Program-made: the position numbers and the translations under genes
Part shown: positions 7,838-14,520 of the stretch, in pieces
How positions within the stretch are numbered: position 1 is the first letter of the stretch
Layout of the letters: the number at the start of each line of letters is the position of its first letter
The notes under the pieces: model-generated
What the model was told of the DNA's origin: nothing
Databases searched by the model: none
Seen by the model: the letters and a program-made list of their open reading frames with translations, nothing else
Origin: Stutzerimonas kunmingensis
GTDB lineage: Bacteria; Pseudomonadota; Gammaproteobacteria; Pseudomonadales; Pseudomonadaceae
DNA: 64,000 nt
Assembly (NCBI RefSeq): GCF_021432085.1
Contig: NZ_CP090366.1
Span: forward strand, 3,410,001 to 3,474,000
Direction of reading: 5' to 3'

Positions 7838-7863
7838 TATCAGCGTACGATCAGATGCTGATA
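7838..7863. promoter_or_regulatory. candidate LysR-type operator
   Basis: Perfect dyad TATCAGC (7838-7844), 12 nt, GCTGATA (7857-7863). It lies in the divergent gap between the SDR and LysR genes, 60 bp from the SDR start and 64 bp from the LysR start. It contains the T-N11-A core usual for LysR-type regulators. Confidence 0.6.
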
Positions 7864-7926
7864 ATCCAGGCAAACATGGACGGGCTGTTCGCCCAATCGT
7901 ACAGTCGACGAATTCAAGGAGGCTCC

Positions 7927-8832
7927 ATGCGTCAACCCAACCTGAGTGATGTCGCGCTGTTTGCCACCGTGGTCGAAGCCGGAGGGTTTCGTGCCGCGGC
8001 TCAGAAACGCGGTATGTCGGCATCTTCGCTGAGCGATTGCATACGCCGCCTGGAAAGCGATCTGGGCCTGCGCCTGCTCAACCGCACCACCCGCAGCATC
8101 ACCCCGACCAGTGCAGGCGAACGCCTGCTGGAACGCCTGCGACCGGCGCTCGAAGAAATTAGCGCCGCGTTCAATGATCTGGACGATGACTCCCACAGGC
8201 CGGTCGGCACCCTCAAGCTCAACGTACCGGTGCCGGTGGCTCGCTTCCTGTTGCCGGACCTGTTGAGCCGCTTCCTCAAGCTCTACCCGGCGGTGAACGT
8301 CGAAGTCGTGATGGAGAACACCTTCATCGACGTCATCGCGGCGGGCTACGACGCAGGGGTGCGCTACGAGGAAAGCCTGGCCAAGGACATGATCGCCATT
8401 CCCGTCGGCCCGCGCCGGCAACGCTTCGTCGCAGCCGCCGCGCCTGCCTACCTCGCCGCCCACGGCACGCCGCGGCACCCATCCGAGCTGACCGAGCATC
8501 AGCTGCTCGGCCATCGTTTCGAGAGCGGCAAGGTGGGTATTTTCGAATTCGAGAAGGACGGCCGAACCTTGCGCGTACCGCCACAAGGCCAGCTCGTGAC
8601 CTCCTCCCATGACCTGAAAACCAGTGCGGCGATCAACGGCCTGGGCGTCATTTATACCTTCGAAGACTTCATCCGCGAGCCGCTGGCCGATGGGCGCCTG
8701 ACGCCCATCCTCGAAGACTGGTGGCAGTCTTTCGACGGCCCCTACCTCTACTACCACGGCCGCCGCCACATGCCCTCGCCGCTCAGGGCCTTCGTCGATT
8801 TTCTCAAGGCCGAGGGGCAAGAGCGGGCCTGA
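7927..8832 (+). CDS. LysR-family transcriptional regulator
   Basis: This 301-residue protein has an N-terminal winged helix-turn-helix (SDVALFATVVEAGGFRAAAQ... LSDCIRRLESDLGLRLLNRTTRS) and a LysR substrate-binding domain from about residue 90. The CrgA-like/PBP2 subgroup is likely. The ATG at 7927 was chosen for the AAGGAGG site 5 bp upstream and because the HTH starts in register there; the longer in-frame version has no family support. It is divergent from the SDR gene with a palindrome in between, so it probably regulates that gene and itself. The effector is unknown. Confidence 0.92.
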   Translation: MRQPNLSDVALFATVVEAGGFRAAAQKRGMSASSLSDCIRRLESDLGLRLLNRTTRSITPTSAGERLLERLRPALEEISAAFNDLDDDSHRPVGTLKLNVPVPVARFLLPDLLSRFLKLYPAVNVEVVMENTFIDVIAAGYDAGVRYEESLAKDMIAIPVGPRRQRFVAAAAPAYLAAHGTPRHPSELTEHQLLGHRFESGKVGIFEFEKDGRTLRVPPQGQLVTSSHDLKTSAAINGLGVIYTFEDFIREPLADGRLTPILEDWWQSFDGPYLYYHGRRHMPSPLRAFVDFLKAEGQERA

Positions 8833-8843
8833 CTCGACGCAGG

Positions 8844-9431
8844 TCAGGGCTTGGGCAGATAACCCGGCAACGCTTCCAGCCGCTTCATCCAGCGGGCGAC
8901 GTGACTGTACGGCGTGAGATCCACATCCCCTTCCGGCGCCAGCACCACGTAGGGGTAGACCGCGCAATCGGCGATGGTCGGTCGGTCGATCGCCAGCCAA
9001 TCGTGGCGCTGTAGATGATCATCCAGCAGCTTGAGCACCGCTGGTGACTTTTCCAGCGCCGCGGCCTTGTCCAGCGGATAACCGAACTTCTGTACCAGCC
9101 GCGCCGCATTCAGGCTCTGCTGGATCTCGTTGGCGGTGAAGGACAGCCACTGCACGATCTCCGCCTGCCCACGCGGGTTGTCCGGCCACCACGCCAGGCC
9201 GCCGTACGTACCAGCGAGGTAAACCAGAATGGCCTGCGAGTCGCGGACGATATGCCCGCCATCATCCAGAACCGGCAACTGCCCGAGCGGGTTCAGCTCG
9301 GACAGCGGCGGCTTCTTGTGTGCGCCATTGGCGAAATCCACGGCTACCCGTTCAAGGTCGATGTTTGCCAGCGCAGCGAACAGCCGCACCTTGTAGCAGT
9401 TGCCGGATGGGCCCAGATCATACAGTTTCAT
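8844..9431 (-). CDS. glutathione S-transferase family protein
   Basis: This 195-residue GST starts with MKLYDLGPSGNCYKV, the thioredoxin-fold domain with its catalytic Ser/Cys region. It continues with NPLGQLPVLDDG (cis-Pro) and RDSQAILVYLA (glutathione binding Ser), then the all-helical C-terminal domain with IADCAVYPYV. It would conjugate glutathione to small electrophiles in the cytosol. Its ATG overlaps the stop of the upstream VOC gene (ATGA), so the two form a coupled operon. Its 3' end is 11 bp from the convergent LysR gene. Confidence 0.92.
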   Translation of the reverse strand: MKLYDLGPSGNCYKVRLFAALANIDLERVAVDFANGAHKKPPLSELNPLGQLPVLDDGGHIVRDSQAILVYLAGTYGGLAWWPDNPRGQAEIVQWLSFTANEIQQSLNAARLVQKFGYPLDKAAALEKSPAVLKLLDDHLQRHDWLAIDRPTIADCAVYPYVVLAPEGDVDLTPYSHVARWMKRLEALPGYLPKP

Positions 9432-9856
9432 TGCGCACCTCCTCTGATGAGCTGATTGAATTCGAGAACGTTGCCGTCCGGGTCGCGGATGAACAGCGCG
9501 ATCCGCCGCGGACCGATGGGATGCGGTCCCTCGGTAATGACGATGCCGTGCGCCTCGAGCCAGTGCTGGAGCGCCGCGAGGTCATCGACGATAAACGCCG
9601 GATGGGTCATGCCAGGCCGCTTGACCGGCGCATCCAGCAGCACGTTGTGCGCATCAGCGGCACGCGCACCGTTGAAGATCAGGTTGATGCGCACGCCATC
9701 CGGGCTGAGCATTTCGTTCGCTTCGAACAGCGGAAAGCTCGCGCTCTCGACGAAGCCCAGCGCCTGGTAGAAGGCCATCGCGCGCGGCCGGTCGCTGACA
9801 CGAATACCGATGTGGTCGTAGGCGAGAATGCGAGCGGGACTGGCTGATTGATTCAT
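9428..9856 (-). CDS. VOC-family (glyoxalase/bleomycin resistance-like) protein
   Basis: This 142-residue vicinal-oxygen-chelate protein has two beta-alpha-beta-beta-beta modules. The first starts YDHIGIRVSDRPRAMAFYQALGF and the second holds DPDGNVLEFNQL. The likely metal ligands are His and Glu in these motifs. The substrate is unknown; together with the GST it suggests handling of electrophiles or glutathione adducts. The start MNQSAS at 9856 gives the normal family N-terminus. It is divergent from a LysR gene 113 bp away. Confidence 0.9.
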   Translation of the reverse strand: MNQSASPARILAYDHIGIRVSDRPRAMAFYQALGFVESASFPLFEANEMLSPDGVRINLIFNGARAADAHNVLLDAPVKRPGMTHPAFIVDDLAALQHWLEAHGIVITEGPHPIGPRRIALFIRDPDGNVLEFNQLIRGGAQ

Positions 9857-9969
9857 GTGCGAAACTCCAAAAGACCTCAGTCCCTGCAGTGTCAGCCGCC
9901 ACACGGGTTTCACCTATGCCGCGGGCCTGACAACATCTATGCAGCAATCGCACAAATCCCGGGGTGGCA

Positions 9970-10866
9970 ATGGACAAGCTCAAGGCAATGGCCAACTTCG
10001 TTCGCATCGTCGACAACGGCAGCCTGAGCTCGGCCGCCGATGCCACCGGGCAATCCGTGGCATCGCTGGTGCGCTCACTGGCCGCGCTGGAGCGGCACCT
10101 CGGCGTGCGCCTGCTTAACCGCAGCACCCGGCGCATGGCACTGACCGACGAGGGCGCGGAATACCTGGCTTGGAGCCGGCGCATGCTGGCGGACTTCGCC
10201 GACATGGAACAGCGCCTGGAAGCCAGCGACGGCGCCGTCCGCGGCCTGCTGCGCATCACCGCGCCGGTGGAGTTCGGCCAGCGTTACGTTGCGCCGCTGG
10301 TGAACGAATTTCTCAAGAAGCATGCGGATATCAGAGTCGAGCTGAACCTGAGCGACCAGATCGTCCCGCTGCTCGACGAACGCCTCGACCTCGCCCTGCG
10401 CATCGGCCACCTCCCCGACTCGGCCATGGTCGCCCGACAGATCGGCAGCACCCGGCTGATCACCTGCGCCAGCCCCGACTACCTGAGCACCGCCCCCGCC
10501 ATCGACACCCCGGCGGCACTGGAGGACCACGCCTGCATCCTCTTCGCCGCCCAGGGCCGCCACTGGTACTACCGCCACGGCGAAAAGGAACAGGCCGAAG
10601 AAATCACCCCACGCCTGACCTGCAACCAGATCCGCACCACCAGCCTTGCCTGCGTGCAAGGCCTCGGCATCACCCGGCTGATGCACTATCAGGTCGCCGA
10701 TGAACTGGCTGATGGTCGTCTGGTAAGGGTGCTCAGGGATTACGAGCCGAAGGACCTGCCGATCCAACTGGTCTACCCGCACGCCTTGCAGCTATCACCA
10801 AGGGTGCGGGCATTTGTGGAGTGGGTTTGTCTTAGGTTGGAGAGGGGGTTGCCGGGGTTGGGTTAG
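9970..10866 (+). CDS. LysR-family transcriptional regulator
   Basis: This 298-residue regulator starts MDKLKAMANFVRIVDNGSLSSAADATG, a typical LysR HTH, followed by LERHLGVRLLNRSTRRM and the co-inducer domain from about residue 90. ATG 9970 is preferred; GTG 9964 two codons upstream is equally open and sits on the same GGGGTGG sequence. It is divergent from the VOC-GST pair and probably regulates it. The last codons run to within 20 bp of the inverted repeat of the insertion sequence, but the protein is full length. Confidence 0.9.
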   Translation: MDKLKAMANFVRIVDNGSLSSAADATGQSVASLVRSLAALERHLGVRLLNRSTRRMALTDEGAEYLAWSRRMLADFADMEQRLEASDGAVRGLLRITAPVEFGQRYVAPLVNEFLKKHADIRVELNLSDQIVPLLDERLDLALRIGHLPDSAMVARQIGSTRLITCASPDYLSTAPAIDTPAALEDHACILFAAQGRHWYYRHGEKEQAEEITPRLTCNQIRTTSLACVQGLGITRLMHYQVADELADGRLVRVLRDYEPKDLPIQLVYPHALQLSPRVRAFVEWVCLRLERGLPGLG

Positions 10867-10885
10867 GGTCGCGGCTGACTGCTAT

Positions 10886-10909
10886 CGGCCGATTCTGTTG
10901 AAAAAGTAG
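10886..10909 (+). repeat. left terminal inverted repeat of the IS plus GGCC target repeat
   Basis: This 24-nt stretch is the exact reverse complement of 12479-12502. It begins CGGCC and continues GATTCTGTTGAAAAAGTAG. The outermost GGCC is palindromic, so it may be target duplication rather than IS sequence. Confidence 0.85.
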
Positions 10910-12497
10910 GTTTAGCGGCGGCCTGCCGATCAGGTGTGCCTGCTGTCGAAGTGACTGCAAGCCACTTCAGGTTGCCTTTCGGCGTTTCGCTGAGCGTCCT
11001 TGCTCAGGCCTGAGGGTTAATTTGAAGGTTTCTGCTCTCAGCAGGCGTACCTATCCCGTGAGCGGTGGCCCTTGAGGCAAAAGCTTGGCCATGCGTCGCA
11101 GGTTCTGCACCGCCGCCGCCAAAGTGAATTCGTCAGTGGCACCTGTCAGGCCGCGCAGTCGTAAACGATCGAGTTTCATGATCCGTTTGAGGTGGGCGAA
11201 CAGCATCTCCACCTTCTTTCGTTCGCAGCGAGAGACGAGGTATTCCGGTGTCTTGGCGATGCGCCTGGCCACATCGCGGGCAGCCTCATGGATACTGCGG
11301 ACGATCTTCCGATTCGGCGTGTTGGGGCAGCATTTCGCTTTCAGCGGACAGGTAGTGCAGTCGGTTTGGCTGGAGCGATAAATGATGGTGTTGGCCTTGG
11401 TCACCCGCGATCTTTTCTGGGTGAAGGCGCGCCACTCACTGCGTAGTGGTTTGCCGGCTGGGCAGCGGTATTCATTGGCCTCCTGGTTCCAGTGGAAGTC
11501 GTTACTGGAGAGGCTGTCGTCCTTGCGCTCAGTCTTGTCCCACACCGGCACATGCGGCTCGATGTCCTTTTCTTCGACCATCCAGGCCAGCATCGGGGCG
11601 GTGCCATAAGCGGTATCGCCGATAAGGCGTTCCGGTGTGAGATCGAACTGAGCTTTGACACGCTCGACCATCGTCCTAGTCGAATCGACTTCGGCGGTAC
11701 GGTGCGCCGGGGTAGCTTCCACGTCCATGATCACACCGTGCTCAGTGTCGATCAGGTAATTCGTGGAGTAGGCAAAAAAGGCCGGCCCACCTGGCGCTGC
11801 TGTCCAACGGGACTGAGGATCTGTGAGCGAAATTTTCTTGGGAAGAGCCTCAGCCAGCGCCTCTTCATCAAGGGCTTCGAGGTACTCGCGCACTGCGCGG
11901 CTGCTGAGCTTTGGATCGTTCCAATCGACCTCATCTCCCGCTACCCCACGTTGCCGGCTGGCATCCGCCTTGATGATGCTAGCGTCGACGGCAAAACCTT
12001 CGCCCTTGACTAGGCCGGCTGCCATGCAACGCCGCAGCACCTCATTGAACAACCAGCGGAACAGATCGCTGTCACGAAAACGCCCATGGCGATTCTTCGA
12101 GAAGGTCGAGTGATTGGGGACTTCGTCTTCCAGACCCAGCCGGCAGAACCAGCGATAGGCCAGGTTCAGGTGCACCTCTTCGCACAATCGCCGCTCGGAA
12201 CGAATGCCATAGCAGTAGCCGACGACCAGCATGCGCACCATCAATTCCGGGTCAATCGAGGGGCGTCCGATGGGACTATAGAAGTCCGCCAGGTAGGCGC
12301 GCAGATCACTAAGATCCAGGCACTGGTCGATGCTGCGCAGGAGGTGTTGAGCCGGGACGTGATCTTCTAGGTTGAACGAGTAGAACAGGCGCTGCTGTCC
12401 TCCCGGTAACTGCCCCATCATGCTGTTCGCCCCCACGCTCGCTGACAGAGCAATTTTGCCAACGGCATGGAGAGGCCGCTACTTTTTCAACAGAATC
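10891..12497. mobile_element. complete IS1182-family-like insertion sequence (1607 bp)
   Basis: The element is bounded by exact inverted repeats and holds one transposase gene on the minus strand. A GGCC lies immediately outside both ends (10887-10890 and 12498-12501), consistent with a 4-bp target duplication at a CGGCCG palindrome. Between the left end and the transposase stop lie two small hairpins: GAAGTG/CACTTC at 10948-10968, and a CTGAGC/GCTCAG dyad just before position 11010. They may block transcription out of the element. The transposase is intact, so the element could still be mobile. Family assignment rests on the transposase and was not checked against a database. Confidence 0.85.
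11051..12421 (-). CDS. IS1182-family DDE transposase
   Basis: This transposase of about 456 residues has the N-terminal DUF772-like domain (LLRSIDQCLDL, GRPSIDPELMVRMLVVGYCYGIRSER) and then the DDE catalytic core. The acidic residues are the Asp in FAVDASIIKA, the Asp in LIGDTAYG and the Glu in KKVEMLFAHLKR near the C-terminus. A cysteine group (CTTCPLKAKCC) typical of IS1182 transposases lies between them. No frameshift or stop interrupts it. The start is ATG 12421; a GTG at 12436 is an alternative. Confidence 0.93.
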   Translation of the reverse strand: MMGQLPGGQQRLFYSFNLEDHVPAQHLLRSIDQCLDLSDLRAYLADFYSPIGRPSIDPELMVRMLVVGYCYGIRSERRLCEEVHLNLAYRWFCRLGLEDEVPNHSTFSKNRHGRFRDSDLFRWLFNEVLRRCMAAGLVKGEGFAVDASIIKADASRQRGVAGDEVDWNDPKLSSRAVREYLEALDEEALAEALPKKISLTDPQSRWTAAPGGPAFFAYSTNYLIDTEHGVIMDVEATPAHRTAEVDSTRTMVERVKAQFDLTPERLIGDTAYGTAPMLAWMVEEKDIEPHVPVWDKTERKDDSLSSNDFHWNQEANEYRCPAGKPLRSEWRAFTQKRSRVTKANTIIYRSSQTDCTTCPLKAKCCPNTPNRKIVRSIHEAARDVARRIAKTPEYLVSRCERKKVEMLFAHLKRIMKLDRLRLRGLTGATDEFTLAAAVQNLRRMAKLLPQGPPLTG

Positions 12498-12502
12498 GGC
12501 CG
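12479..12502 (-). repeat. right terminal inverted repeat of the IS plus GGCC target repeat
   Basis: Perfect match to the left repeat in reverse orientation. The element proper probably ends at 12497. Confidence 0.85.
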
Positions 12503-12722
12503 GAAGCTGTCGCTGGGCCAGGCATTGCAGATGGAGTACGCGCTAAGCCTGAATTGCTGTCGCCACCCAGAGTTCGCCGAAGGCGTCCGTGCCCGCCTGA
12601 TCGACAAGGACAATAGGCCAGGCTGGCATTGGCCGGACGCCCTCCACGTTCCGCCAGCGGTGGTCGAGGCGCACTTCGAGCCGACCTGGGAAGGGGATCA
12701 TCCACTGACCGGCCTGGCCTGA
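12501..12722 (+). pseudogene. 3' remnant of an enoyl-CoA hydratase/3-hydroxyisobutyryl-CoA hydrolase gene
   Basis: An open frame beginning at the IS edge encodes about 73 residues, with LSLGQALQMEYALSLNC, FAEGVRARLIDKD and HPLTGLA. This is the usual C-terminus of ECH_2-type 3-hydroxyisobutyryl-CoA hydrolases (valine catabolism), where the segment FxEGVRAxLIDKDxxPxW is conserved. The N-terminal roughly 280 residues are absent: the other side of the IS is an intact LysR gene, so insertion was accompanied or preceded by a deletion. No start codon or ribosome-binding site remains, so it should be non-functional. Confidence 0.75.
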
Positions 12723-12733
12723 ATGCCCTCTCA

Positions 12734-13141
12734 TCACCGATAGTAGTGCTGACGGCCGCCCCTATCGTAATGAGGCCGTAGCCGATGATCGCGCCCATCC
12801 CTGATCAGCGGCGGACGCTGCTGGCGATGTTCCTGGCGCCAGTAGCCACGTCGCTCGAAGCCGCGATGGCGGTCGTAGTATTGCGGCGGAAGCTGACTCT
12901 GATAACGCGGCGGCAGGTTGCGCGGGTACTGCGGATAGTGGGAATAAGGGCTTCGCGGGTCGTATTGATGCGGACGGTTATGCTGACGATAGTCCCGGTC
13001 ATAGTGTCGCGGCCCCGGGTTGTAGTAGCGCGGACTCTCCGCCTGGAAGACCCAGACGCCGTCTCGCCGCTCCGCATGGGCCTGCAGGCTCATGCCCAGG
13101 CCGACACAGAGCAGAATAAGCAGTGAAGAACGAATGCTCAT
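12734..13141 (-). CDS. small secreted Arg/Tyr/His/Pro-rich protein, unknown function
   Basis: This 135-residue protein has a clear signal peptide (MSIRSSLLILLCVGLGMSLQAHA). Its mature part is very rich in Arg, Tyr, His, Pro and Gln with a short-period pattern (PRHYDRDYRQ, PRSPYSHYPQYPRNLPPRY). A GGAGGT ribosome-binding site lies 5 bp before ATG 13141, which decides this start over a longer frame. Proteins of this low-complexity type are common in Pseudomonas as uncharacterised periplasmic or cell-surface proteins. No function can be given. It is convergent with the truncated hydrolase remnant. Confidence 0.75.
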   Translation of the reverse strand: MSIRSSLLILLCVGLGMSLQAHAERRDGVWVFQAESPRYYNPGPRHYDRDYRQHNRPHQYDPRSPYSHYPQYPRNLPPRYQSQLPPQYYDRHRGFERRGYWRQEHRQQRPPLIRDGRDHRLRPHYDRGGRQHYYR

Positions 13142-13277
13142 GGAAACCACCTCCGATGGCGTCACAGGCTTCGATTCATCAGACCACAACCGTGAGACAG
13201 CTGCAGAAACAGCGGACAACCGGCAGCTCTGACACGACGTCATGCGTCGCGCGAGGACCGCGACGGGCCGCCGCACC

Positions 13278-13306
13278 TTGTATGGCTGCCGCTGCTTCCC
13301 GATAAT
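13278..13306 (+). promoter_or_regulatory. candidate sigma70 promoter of the rnf operon
   Basis: TTGTAT (13278-13283), a 17-nt spacer, then GATAAT (13301-13306), 58 bp before the rnfA ATG. The -10 is good and the -35 weak. Confidence 0.4.
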
Positions 13307-13363
13307 AGCGGCCCTTTAGCCCCACGGCTCTCGCAGAGCGGACGGAACGGGAATAGACCCTAG

Positions 13364-13948
13364 ATGACCGAACTCGCCCTGATCATGGTTAGCGCCATCC
13401 TGGTCAACAATTTCGTGCTGGTGCAGTTCCTCGGTCTGTGCCCGTTCATGGGCGTCTCGAAGAAGATCGAGACCGCCATCGGCCTGTCGCTGGCCACCAC
13501 CTTCGTGCTGACGCTTGCTGCCATGTGCAGCTACCTCGTCCAGCAGTATGTGCTCAAGCCGCTGGACCTCGAGTTTCTACGCACCATCAGCTTCATTCTG
13601 GTGATCGCGGTGACCGTTCAGTTCACCGAGATGGTGGTGAACAAGACCAGTCCGTTGCTGTACCGCGTACTCGGCATCTTTCTGCCGCTGATCACCACCA
13701 ACTGCATCGTGCTCGGCGTGGCGCTGCTCAATGCCAACAAGGCCGAATTCACCTTTCTTACCGCCACCGTCAACGGCTTCGCCGCAGGGCTGGGCTTTTC
13801 CCTGGTGCTCGTACTGTTCGCCGCCATGCGCGAGCGCATCGCCATTGCAGACGTGCCGAAGTCGTTCCAGGGCGCGGCGATCGGCATGGTCACCGCCGGC
13901 CTGATGTCGCTGGCATTCATGGGCTTCACCGGGCTGATCAAGCTATGA
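13364..13948 (+). CDS. rnfA: Rnf/Rsx electron transport complex subunit A
   Basis: This 194-residue integral membrane subunit has six hydrophobic helices. It has the family start [34 protein letters not shown] and the conserved [10 protein letters not shown] in the fourth helix. With RnfE it forms the pseudo-symmetric membrane core that carries a [2Fe-2S] cluster between its Cys residues. The complex couples NADH/ferredoxin electron transfer to ion transport and, as Rsx, keeps SoxR reduced in enterobacteria. First gene of an ordered rnfABCDGE operon; its stop overlaps the rnfB ATG. Confidence 0.96.
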   Translation: MTELALIMVSAILVNNFVLVQFLGLCPFMGVSKKIETAIGLSLATTFVLTLAAMCSYLVQQYVLKPLDLEFLRTISFILVIAVTVQFTEMVVNKTSPLLYRVLGIFLPLITTNCIVLGVALLNANKAEFTFLTATVNGFAAGLGFSLVLVLFAAMRERIAIADVPKSFQGAAIGMVTAGLMSLAFMGFTGLIKL

Positions 13949-14520
13949 GCGCAGTCGTCATCGCGATCCTCGCCCTGCTCGCGCTGTGCTTGCTCGGCGG
14001 CGCCATCCTCGGTTTCGCCGCTGTGCGCTTTCGTGTCGAAGGCGATCCGATCGCCGAGCAGATCAATGCCCTGCTACCCCAGACCCAATGTGGCCAGTGC
14101 GGCTATCCGGGCTGCAAACCCTACGCCGAAGCCATTGCCGGCGGCGACAAGATCAACAAGTGCCCACCGGGCGGCGAAGCGACCATCCAGGCCCTGGCCG
14201 ATCTGCTCGATGTCGAGGCGGAGCCGCTGGATGCCGAGGGTGGCGAAAAGCCGCAGATGGTCGCCTACATCCGTGAAGCCGAGTGCATCGGCTGCACCAA
14301 GTGCATCCAGGCCTGCCCGGTTGACGCCATCGTCGGTGCCGCGCGGCAGATGCACACCGTGATCATTTCCGAGTGCACCGGCTGCGACCTGTGTGTCGAA
14401 CCCTGCCCGGTGGACTGCATCGACATGATCGAAGTCGGCAGCAACCTGCAGAGCTGGAAATGGAACCGGCCGCTGGCGCCCGGCCAGCTGATCGCAACTG
14501 ATCGGGAGCAGGCCGCATGA
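13945..14520 (+). CDS. rnfB: Rnf/Rsx electron transport complex subunit B
   Basis: This 191-residue iron-sulfur protein has an N-terminal membrane anchor ([19 protein letters not shown]) and the Fes/FeS motif [15 protein letters not shown]...CPPGG binding one [4Fe-4S]. Two ferredoxin-type clusters follow in [16 protein letters not shown] and [16 protein letters not shown]. The anchored protein accepts electrons from ferredoxin or passes them on within the complex. It overlaps rnfA and rnfC by 4 bp each (ATGA), indicating coupled translation. The length is that of the short gammaproteobacterial RnfB. Confidence 0.96.
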   Translation: MSAVVIAILALLALCLLGGAILGFAAVRFRVEGDPIAEQINALLPQTQCGQCGYPGCKPYAEAIAGGDKINKCPPGGEATIQALADLLDVEAEPLDAEGGEKPQMVAYIREAECIGCTKCIQACPVDAIVGAARQMHTVIISECTGCDLCVEPCPVDCIDMIEVGSNLQSWKWNRPLAPGQLIATDREQAA

